Positions 26,880-35,519 of a stretch of DNA of 64,000 nt are shown one piece after another. The number at the start of each line of letters is the position of its first letter. The stretch's first letter is position 1. The stretch spans positions 365,492-429,491 of the forward strand of contig CP070727.1 of the NCBI GenBank assembly GCA_020350885.1, read 5' to 3'. A program made the translations under genes and the position numbers. Origin of the DNA: a bacterium (GTDB lineage: Bacteria > Krumholzibacteriota > Krumholzibacteriia > Krumholzibacteriales > Krumholzibacteriaceae). The notes below the pieces were generated by a model that searched no databases, was not told where the DNA came from, and saw only the letters and a program-made list of their open reading frames with translations.

Positions 26880-27434
26880 CTACCCGTCCAAACCGCCGGA
26901 TGCGCTCTCGTAGGCTTCCTTCTCCTCCTCGCTCAGATCACGAGACGGGATGCCGTCACGTACATCGAGGGCGTACCCCCTCGTCGAGTTCCTCCCGACG
27001 AGATTGGTCAGGATGAAACCGTTCTTTTCCTTTGTGAGCATACAGAGGGAATAGCTCTGCATTCCGCCGACATCCTCGAAGGCGTTGTACTTGACGAGCC
27101 CCACACCGGTGTAGCAGTTGTCGAGGCGCTTCCGAACGGCCCTGAGCTCTTCGGCATGACCCTGTAGGTATGCCCGATTCTCATCGACACCCCTCAGCAG
27201 CTCCTCGAGAGCCCGCTCTGCGCCCTTCTCCGCATAGATTTCAGACATGCCTCGGAAGGGTTGCCTCAACCGTCGTACATCCCTTGCGATGAAGACGATC
27301 GCCACGACGGCCGCCACAGCAAGCACGAGGGATACGATAATCAGGACGTGTCCGTAGGTAGCAATAAACCCGCTCAAATCCAGGAAGACCGACCCCCTTT
27401 CCTCTGTCGAACGGGATTCAGGGTAAAAAAACAC
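26880..27434 (-). CDS. DUF4446-family protein
   Basis: A 184-residue protein with one N-terminal membrane helix (about 26-50, HVLIIVSLVLAVAAVVAIVFI), a helical linker and the DUF4446 domain. Hallmarks are VGLVKYNAFEDVGGMQSYSL, then NGFILTNLVGRNSTRGYALDV and the final LSEEEKEAYESA. The family is widespread, of unknown function, often near chromosome-partition genes; here it follows a DUF4139 gene by 27 bp. The frame starts at a GTG at 27434 without a clear Shine-Dalgarno; the real start could be a little downstream. Confidence 0.85.
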   Translation of the reverse strand: MFFYPESRSTEERGSVFLDLSGFIATYGHVLIIVSLVLAVAAVVAIVFIARDVRRLRQPFRGMSEIYAEKGAERALEELLRGVDENRAYLQGHAEELRAVRKRLDNCYTGVGLVKYNAFEDVGGMQSYSLCMLTKEKNGFILTNLVGRNSTRGYALDVRDGIPSRDLSEEEKEAYESASGGLDG

Positions 27435-27461
27435 ACGTTCCGTGTAAAGTAATTTTTCGTG

Positions 27462-28868
27462 CTACCTGATACGGACACGGTATGTGAGAAGGGACGAACC
27501 CTCCGCCTTGACCGGAATGAAGAAGTGCACCATGTGCGCGGAGACCTTCTTCGGCTCGTGCGACGAGGAGAGCACCTCCCAGTCCCCCGGCACCTGTTCG
27601 ATCACCTTGACGGTTACATCCTCTTTTTTTGCATTCCGGATGGTGATCTTGTATTCGTACTCGTACACCTTTCCTCTGGAGATGACCTCGTAATCGACCT
27701 GTACGCGCTCCGCCGTGATGTCGAACGCCTCCCCGAGCTGGAGCGAGACCTTCTCGCCCCGGGGGGTATGGTCGATGCGGTCTTCCCCGACAAGCTGGAG
27801 GCTCCCTTCGGAATCTGCCTTGTACATACGAAAGATCCCGGCGGGCAGCGGCTCGCCGAGATTGTTCTCTTTCGAGTTCTCGAAGTGCACCATTACCGTT
27901 ATATGCTCCTTGACCGTCTCTCCCATGCGCGAACGGCGGTCGAACCACATCCTCCCGGCGGGAAGAACGTATTCCTTGTCTATTCCGACATCGTGCGCCT
28001 TGAGGAGCTCCACCTGCTTTGTCTGCCGGTCCTTGAGTGTGGTGCGCCGCCTGAGCGTGTAGAGATGGTACTCGAAGAACTCCTCCTCAACGACACCAGC
28101 CTTCAGGGCGAGTGCATCGTATTCGGCCTGCGTCCGTCTCGGCATACGTTTCCTCTCACGGTGAATCGTGCCGGCCACGAGCTTCAGTTTCGCGTTCTCG
28201 AACCCGGCGCCACTCGTATTGGTGAGAGTCACCCAGCCGGTAAGATTCATCGTGCGATCGTCCGCATCGAGGACGGCCACGTAGTCCGCCTTCCAATTCA
28301 TACCGGAGGTCAGATATGAGACCTCTACTCGGCCGTCACCGCCTCTGGAATCGAGCAACCACACGAGTGTCGGCCGTGCGATGAGATTCTCCGGCAACTC
28401 CGGCAGGACGACACGCCCGGGATAGCCGACGTGTATCTCCTCCCCTATTCTGTATACGGGCCCTCCGCTGGTACTGAGAAGCGTCGCTGCAACCCTCCGC
28501 TCTTCACCCGTCTGTGGGTGCTTTACGTAGAGATCGACCTGGCGACCCACATATTTCTCCATGAGCTTTTCGGGGCTGATGAGATCGTACTCGTAATTCT
28601 GCTCGAGAACCATGAAATCACGCAGCCCTCCGAGAACAGAGACGCTCACCGACGTCGGATCGATTCCCGCCGTGACATCCTCGAACCGCAGCGATACGGT
28701 CCCCCGGGGGATTGTGAGTGATCTCACTTCACGGACGAGTCCGAGGTTCTGGTTGTAGATCGTGACCGACACATCGTGACGGTCCGATGCGGTACTTTCT
28801 CTGACTTCGGCCTGGACACCGAAGGATACAGACACGGCCAGTGCGATCAGGAGAAAACGTTTCAGCAT
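27462..28868 (-). CDS. Exported DUF4139 protein
   Basis: A 468-residue exported protein. A signal peptide (MLKRFLLIALAVSVSFGVQA) is followed by the DUF4140/DUF4139 pattern SVTIYNQNLGLVREVRSLTI, YLTSGMNWKADYVAVL, LTGWVTLTNTSGAGFENAKLKLVAG and, near the C-terminus, YEYKITIRNAKKEDV. A long Lys/Arg/Glu-rich helical stretch lies in the middle. Function unknown; DUF4139 proteins are predicted beta-sandwich secreted proteins. The ATG at 28868 is chosen because AGGAGG is 7 nt upstream; an ATG 6 nt earlier is too close to it, and the longest frame runs into the tRNA. It probably shares a transcript with the DUF4446 gene. Confidence 0.88.
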   Translation of the reverse strand: MLKRFLLIALAVSVSFGVQAEVRESTASDRHDVSVTIYNQNLGLVREVRSLTIPRGTVSLRFEDVTAGIDPTSVSVSVLGGLRDFMVLEQNYEYDLISPEKLMEKYVGRQVDLYVKHPQTGEERRVAATLLSTSGGPVYRIGEEIHVGYPGRVVLPELPENLIARPTLVWLLDSRGGDGRVEVSYLTSGMNWKADYVAVLDADDRTMNLTGWVTLTNTSGAGFENAKLKLVAGTIHRERKRMPRRTQAEYDALALKAGVVEEEFFEYHLYTLRRRTTLKDRQTKQVELLKAHDVGIDKEYVLPAGRMWFDRRSRMGETVKEHITVMVHFENSKENNLGEPLPAGIFRMYKADSEGSLQLVGEDRIDHTPRGEKVSLQLGEAFDITAERVQVDYEVISRGKVYEYEYKITIRNAKKEDVTVKVIEQVPGDWEVLSSSHEPKKVSAHMVHFFIPVKAEGSSLLTYRVRIR

Positions 28869-28995
28869 CACCATGCCTCCTTCAAAGCTGAACCCTGAGA
28901 TAAGTCGATTCTCGGGAACCTTTCGGCTCCACCTCATTATACAACGGGATGTCTCGGTGTGATGCGCGAAAGATGAGCCGCCCGGGGCAGCCTTA

Positions 28996-29021
28996 ATAAA
29001 AAAGGGGCTTTCCAGCCCCTC
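28996..29021 (-). terminator. Rho-independent terminator after tRNA-Leu
   Basis: On the minus strand AGGGGCT and AGCCCCT form a stem with a GGAA loop, followed by a run of six T. It ends the secG-tRNA-Leu transcript. Confidence 0.88.
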
Positions 29022-29031
29022 TGTATCGAAA

Positions 29032-29115
29032 TGCCGGGAGCGGGACTCGAACCCGCACAGGTTTTCACCCACTACCCCCTCAAAGTAGCGTGTCTACCAG
29101 TTCCACCATCCCGGC
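29032..29115 (-). tRNA. tRNA-Leu (anticodon GAG)
   Basis: An 84-nt class II tRNA. The 7-bp acceptor stem GCCGGGA/TCCCGGC closes the molecule with discriminator A. The anticodon stem CTACT/GGTAG encloses the loop TTGAGGG, giving anticodon GAG. A long variable arm follows (TGGGTGAAAACCTG), and the T-loop is GGTTCGAGTCC. The 3' CCA is not encoded. It lies 24 bp after secG, the same order as secG-leuU in Escherichia coli, where leuU also carries GAG. Confidence 0.97.
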
Positions 29116-29139
29116 TAAACCCGGTATTCGAGATTCGAA

Positions 29140-29559
29140 TTATTGCTGTTCGGGCTTTCCGGTCTCCTGCTCTTGAGTCCCGGCAGCCTCCTCCTGACCC
29201 TCTTGTACGGGTTCGGGGACATTCCCGAGGATATCGTTCACATTCTTCTGCTCCTCGGGTACGACCGTTCCCCATTGCTGCCGCTGGGCCGCCCTCCTGA
29301 GGGCGCTCTCCTGCTCCTGTCCACCCCTGCCGGCCGAGAGGAATGCCAGTGAGAGGGATGTAACCATAAAAAGAACAGCGAGATACGTCGTCGCCTTGCT
29401 CAAGAAGGTGGCGGTTTCCCGCCCACCGAAGACCGTCTGTCCTCCACCCCCCCCGAACGCACCCGAGAGCCCTCCTCCCTTGCTCGACTGCATGAGCACA
29501 ACGACGATGAGGAGAAAACAGGTAATTACATGAATCGTTACAAATACATTAAATAGCAT
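29140..29559 (-). CDS. secG: Preprotein translocase subunit SecG
   Basis: A 139-residue SecYEG subunit that assists SecA-driven protein export. Two membrane helices are at about 3-22 and 55-72; between them lies the SecG signature VLMQSSKGGGLSGAFGGGGG followed by TVFGGRETATFLSKAT. The tail after residue 80 is unusually long, hydrophilic and Gln/Glu-rich. It has its own promoter and is followed by tRNA-Leu and a terminator; tpiA precedes it, an arrangement common in bacteria. Confidence 0.95.
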   Translation of the reverse strand: MLFNVFVTIHVITCFLLIVVVLMQSSKGGGLSGAFGGGGGQTVFGGRETATFLSKATTYLAVLFMVTSLSLAFLSAGRGGQEQESALRRAAQRQQWGTVVPEEQKNVNDILGNVPEPVQEGQEEAAGTQEQETGKPEQQ

Positions 29560-29586
29560 TCCAATACCATCCTTCTACAAATGAGA

Positions 29587-29615
29587 AGTTTAATTTAAAA
29601 AACTGCCCCAGTCAA
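29587..29615 (-). promoter_or_regulatory. Putative sigma-70-type promoter of secG-tRNA-Leu
   Basis: TTGACT (complement of 29610-29615) and TAAACT (complement of 29587-29592) are 17 nt apart and lie 28 bp upstream of secG, in an A/T-rich gap. It would let secG and the tRNA be made independently of the glycolytic operon. Confidence 0.62.
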
Positions 29616-29648
29616 ATGAATTATACCGCCCGGGAGCCTTTCCGGCCC

Positions 29649-30407
29649 CTAGGGGGAAGGAAAGATGATACCGAGAAAAGTCGATGCGGTAAGTGAGGCG
29701 CCGCCGACGAGAACGCCATCGATCTCCTCTTCGGCCATAAGCTCTGCAGCGTTACCGGGTTTTACACTCCCACCATACAGGATCACGGTTGACTCTGCTA
29801 GCTCGGGCGTGAAAAGATCCTCGAGAACCGTGCGAATCCCCGAATGCATCTCTGCCGCATCCTGTGGCGTGGCAGTCCTTCCGGTGCCGATCGCCCATAC
29901 GGGTTCGTAGGCGACGACGGTTGTGGCGATCTCGTCCCGGGAAAGTCCCGCAAGCACCTCCTGGATCTGGGCTGCAACCACTGCGGCCGCATCTCCGGCC
30001 TCCCGCTGCTCGAGCACCTCACCGACACAGAAGATCGGCACAAGGCCCGCCTTCAGGGCCGCCCGGAGCTTCTTCGCAAGCAGATCGCCTCGTTCCCCGA
30101 GAATGTGCCGTCTCTCCGAATGACCGACCAGGACATAGGTGCAGCCGAGTGACTTCAGCATCCGTGCCGAGATCTCCCCGGTAAAAGCCCCTTCATCCTC
30201 GTAGTAGAGGTCCTGGCCGCCGGTCTTGACGATGCTGCCCCGGGTCACATCGGTCACGGCCGGTAGTGTTGTAAAGGGCGGAATAAGTACTACCTCGCTC
30301 GCAGGCTCGGTACCCTCGAGCCCCGCCAGAATCTCCCGTGCAAGACCCGCCCCCTCGGTATGATCCTTGTGCATCTTCCAGTTCCCGGCTACGATCGATC
30401 GCCTCAT
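29649..30407 (-). CDS. tpiA: Triosephosphate isomerase
   Basis: A 252-residue TIM-barrel enzyme interconverting dihydroxyacetone phosphate and glyceraldehyde 3-phosphate. Active-site marks are GNWKMHKD (Lys11), VGHSERR (electrophilic His), AYEPVWAIGTG (catalytic Glu and flexible loop) and YGGSVKPGNA plus DGVLVGGASL for phosphate binding. The ATG at 30407 is preceded by AGAGAGG and begins at the normal family N-terminus. It is the last gene of fba-gap-pgk-tpiA. Confidence 0.97.
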   Translation of the reverse strand: MRRSIVAGNWKMHKDHTEGAGLAREILAGLEGTEPASEVVLIPPFTTLPAVTDVTRGSIVKTGGQDLYYEDEGAFTGEISARMLKSLGCTYVLVGHSERRHILGERGDLLAKKLRAALKAGLVPIFCVGEVLEQREAGDAAAVVAAQIQEVLAGLSRDEIATTVVAYEPVWAIGTGRTATPQDAAEMHSGIRTVLEDLFTPELAESTVILYGGSVKPGNAAELMAEEEIDGVLVGGASLTASTFLGIIFPSP

Positions 30408-30474
30408 TGCAGGACCTCTCTGTAATAAACCACCAATAATCCAGTTACTCAAACTGTAACGGGAATTCGAGCCA

Positions 30475-31683
30475 TCAGCCGCTATCGTTCAGCACCTCGA
30501 CGCCGGGGAGCTTCTTGCCCTCGAGAAGCTCGAGGGATGCGCCCCCGCCGGTCGAGACATGTGTCACCTTGTCGGCCAGATGAAGCTGGTTCAGGGCGGC
30601 GACACTGTCACCTCCGCCGACGACCGTCATTACACCCTCTTCGGTGATATCGGCGATCACCTTGGCGATCTTCCTCGTGCCGCCCGCATAGTTCGGCATC
30701 TCGAATATGCCCATGGGGCCGTTCCAGAAGACCGTTCTCGCACGCACGAGCTCTTCCTTGAAGACCTCGATGGTCTTCTCACCTATATCGACCCCTATCC
30801 AGTCCTCCGGGATGTCGCCGGTGGAGACGGTCTTGTGTGGAACATCGTTGTCGGCCTCACTGGCTACGATACAGTCCACCGGGAGGAAGATCTGGCGTTC
30901 TTTGCCGCTGCCCGCCTTCTCCATCAGCTCCCTGCAGAGCGGGATGTACTCCTCGTCAACGAGGGATCTCCCTACCTCGAGCCCGACCGCCTTGAAGAAG
31001 GTATAGGCCATTCCCCCGCCGATGACGATACGGTCGACCCGATCGAGGAGATTCTTCACGAGGCCGATCTTACCCGAGACCTTCGCTCCACCCAGAACCG
31101 CCACGAACGGGCGCTCCGGCTCTGCGAGCAGCCCCTCGAGCACCTCGAGCTCACGCTCCATGAGAAAACCCGCAACACGATCGTCGAATAGGTGTGCCAC
31201 ACCTTCCGTCGAGGCGTGCGCCCTGTGGGCCGTACCGAATGCATCGTTGGAGAAGCAGTCGCCGAGGCGCGCGAGCTGGCGGGCGAATACCTGGTCGTTT
31301 TTCGTCTCACCCTCGTAGAACCTCACGTTTTCGAGCAGCAGTACCTCGCCGGGCGCCAGGGAAGCGGCCTTCTTCTCTACCTCTTCTCCGATACACGCCT
31401 CGATGAACCTGACCGGGTGGGAGATCAGTTCGCCGAGCCGATAGGCCACGACCTTCAGACTCAAGGCAGGATCAACAGCGCCCTTTGGTCTTCCGAGATG
31501 CGACATGAGGATGACCGACGCCCCCTTCTTCGCTGCGAAGTCGATGCTCTCGAGGGCGGCCCTGATCCTTGTATCATCGGCGATATCCCCGTCCTTTGTA
31601 AGGGGCACGTTGAAATCGACGCGCATCAGTATCTTCCGGCCGGCGATCTCTATATCCCTGAGCGTCTTCTTTCTCAAGGCCAT
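30475..31683 (-). CDS. pgk: Phosphoglycerate kinase
   Basis: A 402-residue enzyme of lower glycolysis that transfers phosphate from 1,3-bisphosphoglycerate to ADP. Marks are [15 protein letters not shown] (substrate-binding Asp/Asn), [52 protein letters not shown] and the C-terminal [14 protein letters not shown] plus [15 protein letters not shown]. Length and motif order are normal. GGAGG is very close to the ATG. It lies 27 bp after gap in the glycolytic operon. Confidence 0.98.
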   Translation of the reverse strand: MALRKKTLRDIEIAGRKILMRVDFNVPLTKDGDIADDTRIRAALESIDFAAKKGASVILMSHLGRPKGAVDPALSLKVVAYRLGELISHPVRFIEACIGEEVEKKAASLAPGEVLLLENVRFYEGETKNDQVFARQLARLGDCFSNDAFGTAHRAHASTEGVAHLFDDRVAGFLMERELEVLEGLLAEPERPFVAVLGGAKVSGKIGLVKNLLDRVDRIVIGGGMAYTFFKAVGLEVGRSLVDEEYIPLCRELMEKAGSGKERQIFLPVDCIVASEADNDVPHKTVSTGDIPEDWIGVDIGEKTIEVFKEELVRARTVFWNGPMGIFEMPNYAGGTRKIAKVIADITEEGVMTVVGGGDSVAALNQLHLADKVTHVSTGGGASLELLEGKKLPGVEVLNDSG

Positions 31684-31710
31684 ATCCTCCTGTCTTCTTT
31701 CACAACCGCA

Positions 31711-32712
31711 TCAGCTGGCGATCTTCTTCAATAGATCTACCATCCTCAACGCATAGGCGTACTCGTTATCGTACCAGGCAAGGACCTTAAAGACCCGCGG
31801 TGCTATCTGCATCGTCGAGAGGCTGTCGAAGACCGATGAATGCGTATTCCCGACGATATCGATTGAGACGATCGGATCCTTGCAGTATTCCACGATGCCA
31901 TTCATCGATGTCTTGGCCGCCTTGCTGACGGCTGCGTTTACCGCCTCGACGGTCGCGCTCTTCTTGAGGTTCACGACGAGGTCGACGAGGGAACCGTTGG
32001 CGACGGGCACACGGACCGCAAGACCGTTCAACTTTCCCGCGAGTTCCGGCATCACGACGCCGACCGCCTTGGCGGCCCCCGTGGTCGTCGGAATCATCGA
32101 TACGGCGGCGGCGCGGGCCCTGCGCAGGTCCTTGTGCGGGAAATCGAGAATCCGCTGGTCGTTTGTATAGGCATGAATGGTTGTCATGAGCCCGTTGACG
32201 ATGCCGAACGAGTCATGCAGGATCTTGGCGATCGGAGCGAGGCAGTTCGTCGTGCACGACGCATTCGAGATGATGTGATGCTTCTTCTTCCTGTACAGAC
32301 CGTCGTTTACTCCCATTACGATCATGATATCCGGATCCGGGGATGGAGCCGATATGATAACCTTCTTTGCCCCGGCCGCCAGGTGCTTGGCCGCATCGAC
32401 GTGTTTTCTGAAAACTCCGGTCGATTCGATGACGAAATCCACGCCGAGCTTTTTCCACGGCAGAGCGGCACAGTCCCGCTCCGAGAAGACCTTGATCTTC
32501 CTCGCACCCACAACTAACGAACCATCCTTCCCTACAGTGACCTTCCCGGGGAAGACACCGTGCACGGAATCATATTTGAACAGGTGCGCCATCGTTGCCG
32601 CATCGGTCAGATCGTTCATCGCGACGATATTGATACGCTTATCGTTGATCGCATGTCGAAGAACGAGTCTCCCGATACGCCCGAAACCGTTGATGCCTAA
32701 CTGTATCGCCAT
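31711..32712 (-). CDS. gap: Glyceraldehyde-3-phosphate dehydrogenase, type I
   Basis: A 333-residue enzyme. The Rossmann start is LGINGFGRIGRLVLR, with an acidic residue after strand 2 (AMNDLTD) that favours NAD. The catalytic Cys is in SNASCTTNCLAPIAK, followed by the partner His in TIHAYTNDQRILD. The C-terminal part WYDNEYAYALRMVDLL is typical. GGAGGAGGAG lies before the ATG. It is the second gene of the glycolytic operon, between class II aldolase and pgk. Confidence 0.98.
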   Translation of the reverse strand: MAIQLGINGFGRIGRLVLRHAINDKRINIVAMNDLTDAATMAHLFKYDSVHGVFPGKVTVGKDGSLVVGARKIKVFSERDCAALPWKKLGVDFVIESTGVFRKHVDAAKHLAAGAKKVIISAPSPDPDIMIVMGVNDGLYRKKKHHIISNASCTTNCLAPIAKILHDSFGIVNGLMTTIHAYTNDQRILDFPHKDLRRARAAAVSMIPTTTGAAKAVGVVMPELAGKLNGLAVRVPVANGSLVDLVVNLKKSATVEAVNAAVSKAAKTSMNGIVEYCKDPIVSIDIVGNTHSSVFDSLSTMQIAPRVFKVLAWYDNEYAYALRMVDLLKKIAS

Positions 32713-32750
32713 CTCCTCCTCCTTGTCACAGAGAGATTCCTGGCAACCGA

Positions 32751-33671
32751 TTATCCCTTCCCCGCACTTCCGAACAGCTTTATCTTCGCTCGCACGACCT
32801 TCGCCACCGCCTCCCGCCCGGACCCAAGGTACGAGCGGGGATCGATGCCTTCCGGCTTCTCGCTGAGACTCTGCCTGACGGCGGCAAGAAAGGCAATCCG
32901 CATGTCTGTATCGATATTTACCTTACAGATACCGAGCCGAACCGCCCGGACGACCGCATCATCCGGAACGCCCTTGGTGCCCGCAAGCTTAGCGCCGAAC
33001 TCGTTCGCCAGCGCTACATGCGTCTGATTGACCCCGGAGGCGCCATGAAGGACGAGCGGTATCGATATCCCTCCGGCGATCTCCTCGATCCGATCGAAGG
33101 CGAGCCGCGGTTCCCCCTTGAACTTGTATGCCCCATGGGATGTGCCGACCGCAATGGCGAGCGAGTCCACACCGGTCCGTTCGACAAATTCCACGGCCTC
33201 CACCGGATCCGTAAGAAGGGCATCGCGCTCCTCCACGGAGATGTTGTCCTCGATACCGGCGAGGCGTCCGAGTTCCCCCTCGACCGATACACCCTTCGGT
33301 TTCGCCCTCTCGACAACCTCCCTTGTGACGGCGATATTCTCTTCGAAGGGAAGGTGGGAACCGTCGATCATGACCGAGGTGAATCCCCCGCCGATGCAGC
33401 GATCGATTACGGCCATATCCCTGCCGTGATCGAGGTGCAGGGAGAGTGGAATGGACCGTTCACGGGCCGCCAACCGCACGAGATCCACGATATAATCGAA
33501 CCCCGCGTACTTGATGGCCCCTTCGGAAACTGCAATGATAACCGGACTCCTGAGCTCTTCGGCGGCGGTCGTGATCGCCTGGACGAACTCCATGTTGTTG
33601 ACGTTGAAGGCACCGACTGCATACACGCCCGCCTTCGCCGCATCGAGAAGTTCCTTGTTGGTAACCAGCAA
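32751..33671 (-). CDS. fba: Class II ketose-bisphosphate (fructose-bisphosphate) aldolase
   Basis: A 306-residue zinc-dependent aldolase. The zinc site is LHLDHG, with GTSHGAYKF and LHGASGV contributing further His ligands, and KVNIDTDMR forming the substrate-phosphate site. The loop GRLAGIED and short length point to the class IIB type, which includes fructose- and tagatose-bisphosphate aldolases. The start is a TTG at 33671 with AGGAG 6 nt upstream; it gives the normal N-terminus M-L-V-T-N-K-E-L-L, whereas the longest frame adds 56 unrelated residues overlapping comF. A promoter lies 50 nt upstream inside the end of comF. Confidence 0.94.
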   Translation of the reverse strand: MLVTNKELLDAAKAGVYAVGAFNVNNMEFVQAITTAAEELRSPVIIAVSEGAIKYAGFDYIVDLVRLAARERSIPLSLHLDHGRDMAVIDRCIGGGFTSVMIDGSHLPFEENIAVTREVVERAKPKGVSVEGELGRLAGIEDNISVEERDALLTDPVEAVEFVERTGVDSLAIAVGTSHGAYKFKGEPRLAFDRIEEIAGGISIPLVLHGASGVNQTHVALANEFGAKLAGTKGVPDDAVVRAVRLGICKVNIDTDMRIAFLAAVRQSLSEKPEGIDPRSYLGSGREAVAKVVRAKIKLFGSAGKG

Positions 33672-33720
33672 CCCAGCTCCTATCGTGCAAAAGTCCGATT
33701 CCTCGATATCAAGAACCATA

Positions 33721-33748
33721 TATTTACCAAAAACCGGGCCCATGTCAA
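33721..33748 (-). promoter_or_regulatory. Putative promoter of the fba-gap-pgk-tpiA operon
   Basis: TTGACA (complement of 33743-33748) and TAAATA (complement of 33721-33726) are 16 nt apart; shifting the -10 by one base gives 17 nt. It starts 3 bp after the comF stop and leaves a leader of about 43 nt. Confidence 0.62.
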
Positions 33749-33750
33749 GT

Positions 33751-34635
33751 TTACAATCTACAAGCCCTTCGGCGGCTTCTCGCCTGAAGATCCCGGGCGC
33801 TGCCAGCGGCCAGCACCACCACTGACGATGGACGGGCACCGTTGAGTGCCTGAATGCATGCCCCGATCGTATTGCCTGTGGTTACGATATCATCGACCAG
33901 AACGAGATCCCTTCCCTCGAGCGGTCCGGGGAAATCGAGCCCGAACGCCCCGCTGACGTTCTCGACTCTTCGTGATGTCTCGAGCTTCGATTGGGGCTTA
34001 GTTCTTCTGACCCGCCTGAGTGTATCGCTCTCGACCGACAGACCGAGTGCGGCCGCGACCTCCCGGGCGAGAAGCGCAGCCTGATTGAATCCTCGCTTGC
34101 GCTGCCTTGACGGATGGAGGGGAACGGGGACCAACAGGGCCTTGGATCGCCGCGGGCGCACACACCGAGTCAGGTGTCGGGCGAGGCTTTGAGCCATCCA
34201 CCAGCCGAGTGACGGAACGGCCGTCTTCCCACCGGAGAACTTGAGAAACCTGATGAGTGCAAGAAGCTGGTCGTTGAGCACGAATGGGGTTACGAGAGGA
34301 ATATCCAGCCGGTCGCTTGTACCTCCGCCATCGGACGGTCGTTTTGCGCTTTGTAGAGCCTGGATTGGTGTTCCGGCCGTATCCGCAAAGGCGGCCGTGC
34401 CTCCCGATGGTTCGAGTGTCAGCCAGCAGGAGGGGCAGAGCACCCTCGCCGGGATCATGATACCGCCGAGGAGGGGCAGCACAAAATCACGCTCGAAGAA
34501 TGCAAGGGTCTCCGGTGGCCACCCGGGCGGAAGTGCAACCGGCACAGGCGGTAGCCGTTCGATTTCCGTTTCACAGACAACACAGAGGGAGGAGGCGAAT
34601 TGATCGATGAGAGCGGAAACAAACCCACGAACCAC
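33751..34635 (-). CDS. comF: ComF-family phosphoribosyltransferase-like protein
   Basis: A 294-residue protein. The N-terminal third has paired Cys typical of the ComF zinc region (LCVVCETEI and VLCPSCWLTL) but with a long insert between them. The C-terminal PRTase-like domain has LVPVPLHPSRQRKRGFNQAALLAREV and the PRPP-binding loop LVLVDDIVTTGNTI. ComF supports DNA uptake in competent bacteria and is very widespread outside them. The start is GTG at 34635. It is the last gene of the shape/envelope operon, 85 bp after lgt. Confidence 0.93.
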   Translation of the reverse strand: MVRGFVSALIDQFASSLCVVCETEIERLPPVPVALPPGWPPETLAFFERDFVLPLLGGIMIPARVLCPSCWLTLEPSGGTAAFADTAGTPIQALQSAKRPSDGGGTSDRLDIPLVTPFVLNDQLLALIRFLKFSGGKTAVPSLGWWMAQSLARHLTRCVRPRRSKALLVPVPLHPSRQRKRGFNQAALLAREVAAALGLSVESDTLRRVRRTKPQSKLETSRRVENVSGAFGLDFPGPLEGRDLVLVDDIVTTGNTIGACIQALNGARPSSVVVLAAGSARDLQARSRRRACRL

Positions 34636-34667
34636 AACCCCACAACCCCTCTCCGATACATCGACTT

Positions 34668-34686
34668 ACCGGCCGCTTCGGCCGGT
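34668..34686. repeat. 8-bp GC-rich inverted repeat between lgt and comF
   Basis: ACCGGCCG and CGGCCGGT flank a 3-nt CTT loop, 34 bp past lgt in the sense of transcription. No U-run follows. It may slow or partly end transcription before comF. Confidence 0.45.
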
Positions 34687-34720
34687 GGAGTGCCGGGCTC
34701 GGCCGGCATATGATCCCGAC

Positions 34721-35509
34721 TCACATATCCGCCCGGCCGGGCTTGTTCCCGGGGAGCCGGGGGAGCACGACGAGCAGAAGGACTCCTGCGAGAACAAGAG
34801 CCAGGCTCGTGACCTGGCTCACCGTGATGAAATCTCCGACCATCGAAGTGCTCTCGTAGAACCTGAAGAAGTCGACGATGAATCTGGCGATCCCGTACAG
34901 GATGCAAAGCAATGAAAAGGTGAATCCATCGAATCTGTTCCATCTATCCAGGACCATAAGCAGGCCGAATATCACGAGCCCGTAAAAGGAGGAGTAGAGC
35001 TGCGTGGGATGAATGTGCGTATCACTGAAGGTATAACCGGCCGGTGAATGATTCGGGAATACCAACCCGAGGACACACTCCGTCGGTCGCCCGAAGCAGC
35101 ATCCACTGAGAAAACAACCGACACGCGTGAGAAAAACACCGAGCGCGATGGATGGGGCGCAGATATCGGCCACGCGGAAAAAGGGGATCCGTTTCCTTCT
35201 GACGAAGACGACGGCACAGATGATGGCCAGCACGAGTCCGCCGTAATAGGTGGCCCCGCCCTGCCAGAGTGCTACGATATCCAAAAGACTGTGATAGTGA
35301 TCCCGGTGCGTGATGATATAGAGGCCGCGGGAGCCTATCACCGATGCTATGACGAGGATGATGCAGAGATCGAAGAGGATCTCCTTTTCGATTCCCCGCC
35401 GTTCGGCGCGCCGGGAGGCCAACAGGATACCGATGAAAAAACTCAGGGCAAGCATGAGGCCATACGAGTAAACCCTCAGTTTGCCGAGCTCGACTAAAAC
35501 GGGATGCAC
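34721..35509 (-). CDS. lgt: Prolipoprotein diacylglyceryl transferase
   Basis: A 262-residue inner-membrane enzyme that moves diacylglycerol from phosphatidylglycerol to the lipobox Cys of prolipoproteins. About seven membrane segments. Marks are YSYGLMLALSFFIGILLA near the start, RGLYIITH, ATYYGGLV and TRVGCFLSGCCFGRPTE (the variant Lgt signature of the group without the classical G-R-x-x-N-F), then HPTQLYSSF with catalytic-type residues. The start is GTG at 35509 with AGGAGG 5 nt upstream, giving MHPVLVELG, the usual N-terminus. It serves the many lipoproteins expected here, including both binding proteins in this window. Confidence 0.95.
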   Translation of the reverse strand: MHPVLVELGKLRVYSYGLMLALSFFIGILLASRRAERRGIEKEILFDLCIILVIASVIGSRGLYIITHRDHYHSLLDIVALWQGGATYYGGLVLAIICAVVFVRRKRIPFFRVADICAPSIALGVFLTRVGCFLSGCCFGRPTECVLGLVFPNHSPAGYTFSDTHIHPTQLYSSFYGLVIFGLLMVLDRWNRFDGFTFSLLCILYGIARFIVDFFRFYESTSMVGDFITVSQVTSLALVLAGVLLLVVLPRLPGNKPGRADM

Positions 35510-35519
35510 TTCCACCTCC

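Noticed and set aside
28868..29072. Longest start for the DUF4139 gene, reaching 29072
   Set aside because: It would include the terminator and part of the tRNA-Leu gene. The ATG at 28868 has a good ribosome-binding site and gives a signal peptide.
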